A stretch of DNA of 64,000 nt. It comes from JAEUKA01 sp035340095 (GTDB lineage: Bacteria; Myxococcota_A; Polyangia; Palsa-1104; JAEUJZ01). Positions 40,654-49,112 of this stretch are shown here, piece by piece. How positions within the stretch are numbered: the stretch's first letter is position 1; every line of letters starts with the position of its first letter. Both the position numbers and the translations under genes were made by a program. The stretch spans positions 1 to 64,000 of the forward strand of contig DAORGN010000001.1 of assembly GCA_035340095.1 (NCBI GenBank). Direction: 5' to 3'. Under the pieces are notes generated by a model. The model was not told the DNA's origin. It did not search any database and saw only the letters and a list, made by a program, of their open reading frames with translations.

Positions 40654-43143
40654 TCAGGTTGCGTTGCGGTAGAAAAACCGCTTGAGAAGCTCGGTTGCCA
40701 GCACGTACATCACAGTGATTCCCACGAGCACAGCGAGCAGAGGAAGTGGCAGCGGCGCAAAGCCAAAAAGCTGCGCGTAGGGTAGATAGGGAATCAGCAG
40801 ATCGATTCCCGTAATCAGCGCTGTCAGTCCCAGAAGGGAACGTGCCGGGCGACTGCGGAAACAGGGTCGACGGGTCCGCACCACCAGCGCAACCACAAGC
40901 TCGGTAAGCAGACTTTCGACAAACCAGCCGGTTCGGAAGACAGTCTCTCCGGCTTGAAAGATCCTGAGCAGGACAAAAAACGTCAGGAAGTCGAACAGCG
41001 AACTGAGCAGACCAAACTGCACCATGAAGCGGCGGATAAACTTCATATCCCAGCGACGTGGTTTTTGAATCAGTTCGGGGTCGACCGCATCCCCCGCGAG
41101 CGCCATCGAAGGCACATCAGACAGCAGGTTGTTGAGTAGAATCTGACTTGCCAATAGCGGCAGAAACGGCAAAAAGATCGACGTTGCCGCCATGCTCAGC
41201 ATGTTGCCAAGGTTGGCGCTGGTGGTGGTCAGAATGTACTTGAGGGTGTTGGCAAACGTGGTCCGTCCTTCGAGGATTCCGCGACGCAGCACATCCAGGT
41301 TTGATTCAAGCAGAACAAAGTCTGCTGCTTCTTTGGCGACATCGACAGCGGAATCGACGGAAATGCTGACATCGGCGGCATGCAGCGCAGGGGCATCGTT
41401 GATTCCGTCTCCCATGTAACCAACGACGTGACCGCGTTTTTTTAGTGCCAGGATGATCCGTTCCTTTTGGTTGGGATCGACTTCGGCAAATACTTCTGTG
41501 GTCTGCACTTTGGCCCACAGCGCCTCGTCGCTCAGATCATCGAGCTGGGCTCCGGTCAGGACTTCTTCTGCTTTCAGTCCGACTTCCCGTGCCAGATGGA
41601 CGTTGACGGCGCGGCTGTCTCCCGAAATCACTTTCAGAGATACGCCAAGCTCCTTGAGCGCAGAGAGTGTCTGCCCGATTCCCTCCTTCGGTGGATCAAA
41701 AAAAGTCAAAAATCCACAAAACGACAGATCGACCTCGTCTTCGCGATGCCAGGTTCCTTTTGGGGCAGTGAGCTTTTTGGCCACACCGAGCACGCGATGG
41801 CCTGTTTGTCCCCACGCTTCGGCTCTTTCCAGATGTGCTGTGCGTTCGGATTCTGAAAGGGAGCAGGCGTCCAGAATCGGAACGATGGCCCCCTTGGTGA
41901 TCATCCGCAGCTGGTCTTTTTCACGTACCACCACCGACAGCCTTTTGCGCTGAAAGTCGTAGGGAATCTCATCGACCTTTTCGATACCGGTTGGATCAAG
42001 CTGCGCTGCGTTGTCGATGGCTTCGTCAAGAGGATTGGTCAGTCCGGTTTCAAAGTGGGCGTTGATGGCGGCTTCCGTAAGGACTGATGTCGATCGGTTC
42101 CCTTCCGGATCATAGCTGCCCGAAAGACGAACTTCACCAACGGTGAGCGTGCCAGTCTTATCGGTACACAGGACATCCATCGCACCGAAGTTTTCAATCG
42201 CATTGAGGTGACGAACCAGGACTCCTTTTTGGCTCATCGCTTGCGCACTTTGTGACAGGTTCACGCTCAGAATCGCAGGCAACATCTCGGGGGCCAGACC
42301 CACTGCCAGCGCAATCGAAAACAGCAGCGATTCAAACAGCGGGCGATGAAGTGCGACATGCACCACGACCACGCCAAGCACCATGATCAGCATCGTCACA
42401 ATCAGCAAATTGCCGAAGTGACGCAGCCCTCGATCGAACTCTGTTTCAGGGGGACGCAAGTTCAGTTTGTCTGCGATCGAGCCAAAAAACGTCTTCCGGC
42501 CTGTGGCCAAGACGACAAATGTTGCGCTGCCGCTGCGAACGGTGGTCCCCTGAAACACCGCATCTTTGCGCTGAAGCGGAGGGCAGAGTTGGGGCTCTGT
42601 TTCGATGTGCTTTTCGACGGGGAGAGACTCTCCAGTGAGCAGCGCTTGACTGACAAAAAAATCATTGGCCAAAAGAAGCAGGCCGTCGGCAGGAATCAGA
42701 CTTCCCGCGGCGAGCAACACCACATCCCCTGGCACCACCTGCGAGCTGGGAATCTGGACACTTTGGCCATCGCGCAAGACCCGCGCTTTGGCGACCACCA
42801 GCGACTTGAGCTTTTCGATGGCTCGGCCTGCATCGAATTCCCGCCAGGTTCCAATCGCACTGCTTGCCGCGACGATCAGCAGCGCGAGACAAGCATCGAC
42901 CCACTCACCTGCGAGCAGAGACACGCCTGACGCGAACACGAGCAAAAGCACGAGCGGACTTTTGATCTGCTCAAACAGGAGCCGAAACACCGACAGCTTC
43001 TTCGCTGTTTGGAGTGTGTTTTCTCCCCACTGCGCAAGCCGCGCTTTGGCTTCGCTTTCGCGTAGACCTTGCTCTGACGATGCAAGCTCAGACAGTAGCT
43101 TGGCAGCGGGCAGCTTCCAGCGTTCATCTACAGACCGCAGCAT
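40654..43143 (-). CDS. mgtA: Mg2+-transporting P-type ATPase (MgtA/MgtB type)
   Basis: An 829-residue P3B-type ATPase importing Mg2+. The actuator TGES motif (LLTGESLPVEK), the helix-4 ion-site VGLAPEMLPAIL and the following HLNAIENFGAMDVLCTDKTGTLT phosphorylation segment are specific for MgtA. The hinge GYMGDGINDAPAL is intact. Ten membrane helices are expected; the length is slightly shorter than enterobacterial MgtA (about 900). The frame opens at a TTG (43185), but ATG 43143 is the better start. No typical mgtL-type leader is visible upstream. Confidence 0.93.
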   Translation of the reverse strand: MLRSVDERWKLPAAKLLSELASSEQGLRESEAKARLAQWGENTLQTAKKLSVFRLLFEQIKSPLVLLLVFASGVSLLAGEWVDACLALLIVAASSAIGTWREFDAGRAIEKLKSLVVAKARVLRDGQSVQIPSSQVVPGDVVLLAAGSLIPADGLLLLANDFFVSQALLTGESLPVEKHIETEPQLCPPLQRKDAVFQGTTVRSGSATFVVLATGRKTFFGSIADKLNLRPPETEFDRGLRHFGNLLIVTMLIMVLGVVVVHVALHRPLFESLLFSIALAVGLAPEMLPAILSVNLSQSAQAMSQKGVLVRHLNAIENFGAMDVLCTDKTGTLTVGEVRLSGSYDPEGNRSTSVLTEAAINAHFETGLTNPLDEAIDNAAQLDPTGIEKVDEIPYDFQRKRLSVVVREKDQLRMITKGAIVPILDACSLSESERTAHLERAEAWGQTGHRVLGVAKKLTAPKGTWHREDEVDLSFCGFLTFFDPPKEGIGQTLSALKELGVSLKVISGDSRAVNVHLAREVGLKAEEVLTGAQLDDLSDEALWAKVQTTEVFAEVDPNQKERIILALKKRGHVVGYMGDGINDAPALHAADVSISVDSAVDVAKEAADFVLLESNLDVLRRGILEGRTTFANTLKYILTTTSANLGNMLSMAATSIFLPFLPLLASQILLNNLLSDVPSMALAGDAVDPELIQKPRRWDMKFIRRFMVQFGLLSSLFDFLTFFVLLRIFQAGETVFRTGWFVESLLTELVVALVVRTRRPCFRSRPARSLLGLTALITGIDLLIPYLPYAQLFGFAPLPLPLLAVLVGITVMYVLATELLKRFFYRNAT

Positions 43144-43274
43144 GTCTGCATTGTGTACCTTGTCGCACGATCTGCCAGAGAACAAAACGACGGCGAAGAT
43201 GCCAAAAAGCCAGACACTTCGCAGGGATTGGCGCTTCCCTTCTTCTAGCGGATCGCGATATGCTAAGTCGTACT

Positions 43275-43388
43275 ATGCCCATCCGTGTCATCCGCTTCCC
43301 AAAGGGGGACAGTGATACAGAGACCAGGGTCGGTTGCGCAGCCTGCGCGCAGACACTGATCTGGCGGATCTACGGATTGGGGCAGTGA
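43275..43388 (+). CDS. Possible 37-residue small protein
   Basis: A short frame with an ATG at 43275 that ends 8 bp before the start of the triple-HTH protein gene. It encodes a basic N-terminus (MPIRVIRFPKGD) and a CAACAQ-type two-cysteine stretch, ending IYGLGQ. Third codon positions are fairly G/C-rich, as in its neighbours. No clear ribosome-binding site is seen. It may be a leader or a real small protein; chance cannot be excluded. Confidence 0.3.
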   Translation: MPIRVIRFPKGDSDTETRVGCAACAQTLIWRIYGLGQ

Positions 43389-43396
43389 GGAAAAGC

Positions 43397-44881
43397 ATGT
43401 CGGAAGCGAGCAATCCAGAGCGGGGACCTGTGGCGGCGCAGACACTGGATGGGGGATGGTTCCGCAAAGAGCGAGAGCGAATTGCGGTCGGGCGGAAAGG
43501 AATTGCGCTACGCCTGGGCTCCACCGAAAGCAAAGTGACGACGCTAGAGACGCGCAAACACGACGTTCCTACCGAGTGGTTCGGCGTGCTAAGGGAGCTG
43601 GGTTTTCGCTTTCCTGCCGATGTCGCCCAAGCTGAAACGCCCGTCGCTTCGGTCGTGACAGATGTCGTCCAAGCGGCTGCGATTCCGTCACCACCCAGCG
43701 ACGTTCCGGTTGTGATCGCGGCAGAGTTTGCGGTGTCTGCAAGTGATCCGCCTTCTGCTTCAGCCGACGCTGTGATCGAAGCGGTCGTGATAGAAGCCGT
43801 GCCGACAAGAGCGGACATTCCGACCACCGCTGAGACAGCCACGCCGGTCTCTCCGGTGATTCCTGCTATCCCGCAAGCAGAGATGGAAGCGCGAAGAGAA
43901 GAGAAGACGCCCAATGTGGAGCCGGTTGCGGAAGCGTCGGTGCCACAGGATGCGCAGACGCTTGTTCCAAGCAATCACAGCGAACCGCTTGCATCGGCAT
44001 CACTGACGCCATTTTGTGGTCACTGGATGCGCGAGCGTCGTCGGGAACGCGGCATTCGGACCCAAGACCTGGTGACGCAGCTTCGGACGCTGCCAGCTGA
44101 CCTTTACACGATTGAACGTCACAACATTCGGCTGCCTTTGCGCTGGATTCCGGGGCTTCTAAAACTCGGGCTTTTGACGGTCGATGAAGCGAAAGTCGCG
44201 ACGCGCGGACCAGGCAGCAAGCTGTCGCCGATGAATGGGCTGTGGCTGCGTCAGCAGCGTGGACAGTTTAAACTGTCTCCGCAAGCGGTCGGGGCCAAGC
44301 TGGGGGTCAGCGCGCTCGACATTCGCCTGATTGAAGCGCGACAGTGGTCGCTGCCAAGTGAGTGGTTTCCTGCGCTCAAGTCGCTGTTTACTGCGCCGGC
44401 CTCTGCAACATCGAAAAAGGTCGCCAGCAAACCGAGCGGTTCGGCGGCCATTGCAGCAGTGAAAAAAGACAGCGCAGCAAAAGCGGAATCCAAAACCAAG
44501 TCGACTCCGGCTGCCGTGGCAACGGGCAAGACGACAAAAGCTGCACCGGCTGGAACATCGGCCAAAAAAGTCGAGGCCAAAGCTGCGACGAAAACGGAAG
44601 CAAGCAAGAGCCCGGCCAAAGCCCCTGCAAAGACAGAAAAACCGTCTGTCAGCACTGCGACCGCAAAAGTGGCTGCACCTGCGGCGAAACCTGTTCCGAG
44701 CGGCGAGCCAGGACTTGCGGAAACGATCGTAAGTTACCGCTTGATGCTGGGTCAGCACGCGGGTCTTTCCGCAGTCGACGTGCTGGCGCAGATTGCAGCG
44801 GATCTTCAGCTTGCCAAAGGCAAAGATGCACTGACGTTTGAAAAGCTGCGTGCAGCGATGAAAGTGCTGACCAGCCGGTAA
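43397..44881 (+). CDS. Protein with three HTH-like repeats and a histone-H1-like tail
   Basis: A 494-residue protein not matching any family I know. Three segments of about 53 residues (18-70, 207-260, 279-331) share one pattern: GxW(F/M/L)R(K/E/Q)xR at the start, then a short helix pair ending (L/I)ExRxxxxPxxWxxxLxxLG. They resemble degenerate XRE/Cro-type helix-turn-helix units. Between the first two is a 135-residue Ala/Val/Pro-rich linker. After the third comes an Ala/Lys/Thr-rich stretch (about 332-420) with KSPAKAPAKTEKP-like composition, as in histone H1 or myxobacterial nucleoid proteins, and then a small C-terminal helical domain. A DNA-binding or nucleoid role is inferred. ATG 43397 is chosen because the first repeat follows directly. 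Confidence 0.8.
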   Translation: MSEASNPERGPVAAQTLDGGWFRKERERIAVGRKGIALRLGSTESKVTTLETRKHDVPTEWFGVLRELGFRFPADVAQAETPVASVVTDVVQAAAIPSPPSDVPVVIAAEFAVSASDPPSASADAVIEAVVIEAVPTRADIPTTAETATPVSPVIPAIPQAEMEARREEKTPNVEPVAEASVPQDAQTLVPSNHSEPLASASLTPFCGHWMRERRRERGIRTQDLVTQLRTLPADLYTIERHNIRLPLRWIPGLLKLGLLTVDEAKVATRGPGSKLSPMNGLWLRQQRGQFKLSPQAVGAKLGVSALDIRLIEARQWSLPSEWFPALKSLFTAPASATSKKVASKPSGSAAIAAVKKDSAAKAESKTKSTPAAVATGKTTKAAPAGTSAKKVEAKAATKTEASKSPAKAPAKTEKPSVSTATAKVAAPAAKPVPSGEPGLAETIVSYRLMLGQHAGLSAVDVLAQIAADLQLAKGKDALTFEKLRAAMKVLTSR

Positions 44882-44894
44882 ACGGGCAAGCTCT

Positions 44895-44917
44895 GTGGGT
44901 CTACCAAACAGACCCAC
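44895..44917. terminator. GC-rich hairpin downstream of the triple-HTH gene
   Basis: GTGGGTCT (44895-44902) pairs perfectly with AGACCCAC (44910-44917) around a 7-base loop, 14 bp after the stop codon. No T-run follows, so termination is likely but not textbook. Confidence 0.5.
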
Positions 44918-44955
44918 GCAAGACAGACACCGCGTTCCCAAACGATCCCAACATC

Positions 44956-44984
44956 AATATGAGGAATTTTAGATTCCTCATATT
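44956..44984. terminator. Perfect 12-bp stem between convergent genes
   Basis: AATATGAGGAAT (44956-44967) pairs perfectly with ATTCCTCATATT (44973-44984) around TTTAG. It sits 31 bp before the end of the convergent methyltransferase gene and could stop transcription from either side, although T-runs are weak. Confidence 0.55.
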
Positions 44985-45014
44985 CCTCCTATTCATGCGC
45001 GGCGGTTTGAGTTG

Positions 45015-45737
45015 TTAGGTCTCTTTTCGTCCGACGACCAGCAGAAAGCCGCCCAAGCGCCGCACACCTGGCAGTACCGATGCTTGCCGTTCGACCATCC
45101 GCAGCGCCGGACCGAGCAGCGGCCAGCGATGCGCCTGCGAAAACGGTGTCACCACCCGAATCCCATGCACGGTCTCGATCTGGATTTCGTTTGGCAGATA
45201 CGACCGAATTTGCGGCAAGGAGTCGTAGCGGGTGTAGACCGCTTCATCATTTATGTCCGCAGCGATCGCCGTCGGACGCTTGAGCCGCTTAATCAGATAC
45301 CGCAGCGACAGGGTGTTGTAAAACTCGGCGAGCAGATAGCCGCCTGGCCGGAGCACTCGTGTCATCTCGCGCATCGTCTGCTCGATCGGCTCGACGTGCG
45401 CCAACACTTTGAACGAACAGACAACATCAAAAGAGGCATCGGCAAACGGCAGCTCGCTTACCGAACCTTGGACGACTTGTAGGCTGCGCGCCGACGCTTT
45501 GCGCAGCATGCCTGAAGACAGGTCGACACCCACGGCGACTTTTGCGTGCTGGGTCAGACGGTTTAGGATAAGTCCCGTCCCACAGCCCGCCTCTAACAGC
45601 CGGGTGTCTTTGTTCATGTAGCGGCCAACCAGCTCACAGGTCAGCTCGTCGATGAAGGCATGATAGCCATCGTGTCGGTGGCGCTCGTAAGTCGCCGAAA
45701 ACTCATCGTAATAGTGCTTGTTGCGGAGCTTGGTCAC
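45015..45737 (-). CDS. Class I SAM-dependent methyltransferase
   Basis: A 240-residue methyltransferase of the UbiE/Methyltransf_11 type. The SAM-binding motif I is LLEAGCGTGLILNRL, motif II/III region AVGVDLSSGMLRKA, and the post-motif SFDVVCSFKVLAHVEP with MTRVLRPGGYLLAEFYN completes the fold. The start is a GTG at 45737 (MTKLRNKHYYDEFSATYERH), the usual beginning for this family; a much longer frame to 46115 overlaps the divergent PEGA gene and is rejected. The substrate is unknown. Confidence 0.87.
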   Translation of the reverse strand: MTKLRNKHYYDEFSATYERHRHDGYHAFIDELTCELVGRYMNKDTRLLEAGCGTGLILNRLTQHAKVAVGVDLSSGMLRKASARSLQVVQGSVSELPFADASFDVVCSFKVLAHVEPIEQTMREMTRVLRPGGYLLAEFYNTLSLRYLIKRLKRPTAIAADINDEAVYTRYDSLPQIRSYLPNEIQIETVHGIRVVTPFSQAHRWPLLGPALRMVERQASVLPGVRRLGGFLLVVGRKET

Positions 45738-45839
45738 GGCCCTTGTTTGTACTCCGCCGAGCCCGCTGGAATCCACCCCGAAAATCAGTAAGCGGCTGCG
45801 CCCTTTCCTTGGCGCCCGTTCCACGATACACTTTGCTGC

Positions 45840-45858
45840 CCCCTGGTTGAGCCAGGGG
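45840..45858 (+). promoter_or_regulatory. Hairpin abutting the PEGA gene start codon
   Basis: CCCCTGG (45840-45846) pairs perfectly with CCAGGGG (45852-45858) around TTGAG, and ATG follows immediately at 45859. The only SD-like bases (AGGGG) are inside the stem with no spacing to the ATG. This may restrict initiation, or the true start may be a GTG at 45886. Confidence 0.4.
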
Positions 45859-47478
45859 ATGGAACTTTCGCCCTTGAGTCTCCCCGTGTCTGACCCGGCT
45901 CTCCATCGTCCGTCAAAGCCTTGGCCGCTTGGCCTTGTGGCTTGCGGCATGTTTGGCGTGCTGACAAACTCGCTGCTCGTGTCGTCGCTGCTTATCGGGC
46001 AGCCGGGCGAAGTGGCGGCCAAAAAAGGCAAGTCAAAGGTCGGGGACAAGCGCAAGCAGCGCGGCGACAAACCGCAAGCGACCCCAGCTGTGACACCCCC
46101 TGGCGCGGCGTCCAATGGTCCACTTGCAGCGGTCCGTCTGGCGTGCGACTTGGGTTCGTCGAATCCTTTGTGTGAAACGGCGTTTCATGCGGCGAGCACG
46201 GCGGCTGGGCGACGATACACGCTGGTCGATTCGGCCAAGCTGGAAGCACTGTTTGCACGCGAACCGTCGCTGCGAGGCTGCCGCAATGACTCATGTCGGA
46301 CGGCGATTGCCGAACAGCTTGGACTGTGGCGACTGATTGACGTGATTGTTCACTCGCCGCGGCAAAAAGACATTGTCGCGTCGGTGTCGATCTTCGATCC
46401 AGCGGCGCGTGGCATTGCTGCCGACGTCGAGCGAGAGTCCAAGCGCGATCCGGCCAAGCTGGACAGCACGATTGGCGAAGCGGTCGAGCAGGTGATGGCG
46501 ACGCAGCGACTGACGGCGCAGCTTCGCCTGGATGTTCGTCCGACTGATGCCAAGGTCAAAATCACCGACAGCCGAGGCAGTGCGCGCGAAATATCTGAAC
46601 CAGAGCGGACCGGCAAATCACCGATTCGGCTGTTCCTTGGTGGATATACGGTCCACGTCGAAAAGCCCGGTTTTCTGGCGCAAGATGTGCCCGTCACTGT
46701 CGCGCAGACCGGCGCGTCGCTGCAAATTGAACTTCAGCTTCGCCCGATCGAAGTTCGCTTCGAATGGTCGCCCAAAGACGCCATCGTGCGCGTCGACAAC
46801 CGGCCTGTCGGGGCTGCCTATCCGGTGATGGAACTGTCCGAAGGTCCGCATCGCGTCGAGGTTCTGGCGCCACCGGGTCAGCCTTACGAATCGATCGTGC
46901 AAGACATCGACGTGCGGCGGGACATGGAGCCCGTGCGGCTTTTGCTCCAGCGACTGACGGAGCTACGGGTTCAGGCTCCGCTTGGTTATTCGGTCAGCGT
47001 CGACAGCCAGATTTTGCCGCCCGATCGTTTTCGCGCAAAAGGGCTGCAAATTGAAACGTCGCACAAGACGACGCCTGGTCTGCATCTGGTGTCCGCGACG
47101 AGCTTTCGTGGTCTGCGGCTGTCTCGCCAAGTCGAGGTTCGTCCGGGCAGCAGTGCCGATGCGGTGATTCATCCGCCGGCGCTGTGGCCGGGAGCGCTGC
47201 TGGCGACGGCTGGACTTTTGACTGCTGGCGCTGGCATCGGACTGTATTTCTACGACGGACGCTGCCTCGATACGGACTGTTTGTTTGTCACAAACTACGC
47301 GCCGGCAAGCTACGCGATGATGGCGCTTGGTGGTGCCGCGTTTCTGTCGGGCGTGATCTGGCTTGGCTACAACGCCGCGCACCATCCGCGCTTTTACAAC
47401 CCACAGAGCCAGCGCGTCACCATCGTGCCCAGCCTTGCGCCCCGCTACTCCGGGGTACTCACCTCGATTAACTTCTGA
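45859..47478 (+). CDS. PEGA-domain membrane protein
   Basis: A 539-residue envelope protein. The N-terminus has a hydrophobic signal segment (about residues 25-52) and a Lys-rich stretch. Residues about 90-200 form an N-terminal domain with a conserved-looking Cys pair. From about 215 there are three PEGA-type beta-sandwich repeats; PTGxSPxxLxxGxHxVxxxxPGY-like segments are seen in RTGKSPIRLFLGGYTVHVEKPGF and PVMELSEGPHRVEVLAPPGQP. Two transmembrane helices near the C-terminus (about 440-460 and 480-500) anchor it. PEGA proteins are common partners of surface kinases in Myxococcota. The start is uncertain (ATG 45859 or GTG 45886). Confidence 0.78.
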   Translation: MELSPLSLPVSDPALHRPSKPWPLGLVACGMFGVLTNSLLVSSLLIGQPGEVAAKKGKSKVGDKRKQRGDKPQATPAVTPPGAASNGPLAAVRLACDLGSSNPLCETAFHAASTAAGRRYTLVDSAKLEALFAREPSLRGCRNDSCRTAIAEQLGLWRLIDVIVHSPRQKDIVASVSIFDPAARGIAADVERESKRDPAKLDSTIGEAVEQVMATQRLTAQLRLDVRPTDAKVKITDSRGSAREISEPERTGKSPIRLFLGGYTVHVEKPGFLAQDVPVTVAQTGASLQIELQLRPIEVRFEWSPKDAIVRVDNRPVGAAYPVMELSEGPHRVEVLAPPGQPYESIVQDIDVRRDMEPVRLLLQRLTELRVQAPLGYSVSVDSQILPPDRFRAKGLQIETSHKTTPGLHLVSATSFRGLRLSRQVEVRPGSSADAVIHPPALWPGALLATAGLLTAGAGIGLYFYDGRCLDTDCLFVTNYAPASYAMMALGGAAFLSGVIWLGYNAAHHPRFYNPQSQRVTIVPSLAPRYSGVLTSINF

Positions 47479-47512
47479 TACGGTTCCGCCGCTTCTTACC
47501 CTAGGAGTGGCG

Positions 47513-49111
47513 ATGTCCGTCCGTCTTGCTCGTGCTTTGTCTGCACTCGTGTTCGGTAGTGCGCTCGCTGGGTCTGGCTGTGCCGCCCCTGGTGGGGCGA
47601 TTTGTGGCGACGATCGAAGCTGTGGTGCTTCTGAACAGTGTTTGCTCATCGGCGATACCGAAGCGTGTCATCGCACCTGTACCGGGGCAAATGGCTGCGA
47701 CGACAACTCTCCGGTCTGTGACGCTGCGCTGAAGGTCTGTCGGTCGTGCTTCGCGGGGGAAGACTCGCTGTGTGCTGCTCGCAGTGCCGCGACGCCACGC
47801 TGTCTAAAAGGCCGCTGCGTCGCTTGTCGCCCACCGGGCGATGTCGCATCGGAAAGCAGCGAGTGCGGGGTTTCGTCATCGGTTCTTTCGCCAAGTCCCG
47901 TCTGTGACCCCCGCAGCTATAGCTGCCGGCCCTGCTTGCGCCACAGCGAGTGTGCGTCGGGCATCTGCGTCAAAGACGGCAGCGATGTCGATTTTGGCAT
48001 CCCGCGCGGTGCTTGCGTCCCGACAAAACAAGTGCTTGTCGTCGACCAAGAGCTTTGCAGCGGCACAGGTCCTGCATTTTGTACGCTGCGCCAAGCGATA
48101 AACCGCATCGACGCCGACCATCGCTACATCTTGCTGAAAAAAGGGGCCGGAGCGACGGACTTTGGCGATTTGCAGATCGGCACCCAAGCGAGCCACAAAG
48201 GCCTGACGATCCACATCGTCGGACCGCTTGCCGACATTCCACCGGAAACCGCGACGAGCGAGCCTCGTGCCGTGCTCGGTGGGGCGCCGCTCAAGGACGG
48301 TCTAACGGTCACGCAGTCGTCGGTCTTTATCGATGGCGTGTACGTGCGGGGAAATCGCGCGGGCCTGGTGTGCATCGGTGCCGACGCGAAGCTTTCGGTC
48401 AATCGTTCCTATTTTGCCGGCAATGACACGGCGATCGTCACGTCGACAAACTGCAAACTGTCGCTTGGCGATAGCTGGCTTGGCCGGGGTCCGCGCGCGA
48501 GCGTGTTTGGAGATGCACCCGGTAATGTCCGCGGCATCGACGTCGCGGGCGGTGATTTTTCGGTGGTGAACACGGTCTTTTCCGACAACGGCGATTTTCG
48601 GCAAGATGGCTTTGGCGGGATTCGCATTCGTTCGCTGTCGGCAGGGGTGCGGCGCTCGACGGTGGTGAATAGCACGCTGTATCAGCAGAGCGGTCTGCTC
48701 AAGCTCGGCAAGTATTTTACTTCGGTGATGTGCGACGTTCCCGTCGGGGATCGGCTGGTGCTGCTCAACACACTGATGCTTTCCGACAAGCCGCTTTTGA
48801 CAAGCCCCGAGGAGCACTACGTCGATTCGACCTGTGGCGCGATGGTCAGCCACGTTGGATCAAATGATGCGTGGCTCAATGCCGCAAACTCGGTGGTGCT
48901 GCCGATGGAAGCGATGCCGCTGCGCAATGCGGCGGCGCGGGATCTGCGCTTGCCTGCGACGCCGGGTTCGGAAGGTCCGGTGCTGCAACATGGCGGGGTT
49001 CCGATGATTGAAGTCGGTGGTGAACGAATTTTGGCGCCGAGCTTCGATCTAGATGGACGATCGCGACCGACGGGATCGGTCGCAATTGGAGCGTTCGAGC
49101 CGGTGCCGTAA
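47513..49111 (+). CDS. Cys-rich surface lipoprotein with beta-helix region
   Basis: A 532-residue exported protein. The signal peptide ends near GSGC (Cys about 21), compatible with a lipoprotein. Residues about 25-150 are a cysteine-rich module (roughly 20 Cys, in patterns such as CGDDRSCGASEQC) like those of myxobacterial surface proteins. The rest contains repeated short strands with Asn turns (VFIDGVYVRGNRAGLVCIGADAK, FSVVNTVFSDNGDF), as in parallel beta-helix proteins. No catalytic residues can be assigned. TAGGAG precedes the ATG, 34 bp after the PEGA gene, so the two are probably cotranscribed. Confidence 0.78.
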   Translation: MSVRLARALSALVFGSALAGSGCAAPGGAICGDDRSCGASEQCLLIGDTEACHRTCTGANGCDDNSPVCDAALKVCRSCFAGEDSLCAARSAATPRCLKGRCVACRPPGDVASESSECGVSSSVLSPSPVCDPRSYSCRPCLRHSECASGICVKDGSDVDFGIPRGACVPTKQVLVVDQELCSGTGPAFCTLRQAINRIDADHRYILLKKGAGATDFGDLQIGTQASHKGLTIHIVGPLADIPPETATSEPRAVLGGAPLKDGLTVTQSSVFIDGVYVRGNRAGLVCIGADAKLSVNRSYFAGNDTAIVTSTNCKLSLGDSWLGRGPRASVFGDAPGNVRGIDVAGGDFSVVNTVFSDNGDFRQDGFGGIRIRSLSAGVRRSTVVNSTLYQQSGLLKLGKYFTSVMCDVPVGDRLVLLNTLMLSDKPLLTSPEEHYVDSTCGAMVSHVGSNDAWLNAANSVVLPMEAMPLRNAAARDLRLPATPGSEGPVLQHGGVPMIEVGGERILAPSFDLDGRSRPTGSVAIGAFEPVP

Positions 49112-49112
49112 C

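Noticed and set aside
45738..46115. Upstream extension of the methyltransferase frame
   Set aside because: It would overlap the divergent PEGA gene; the family alignment starts at the GTG at 45737.
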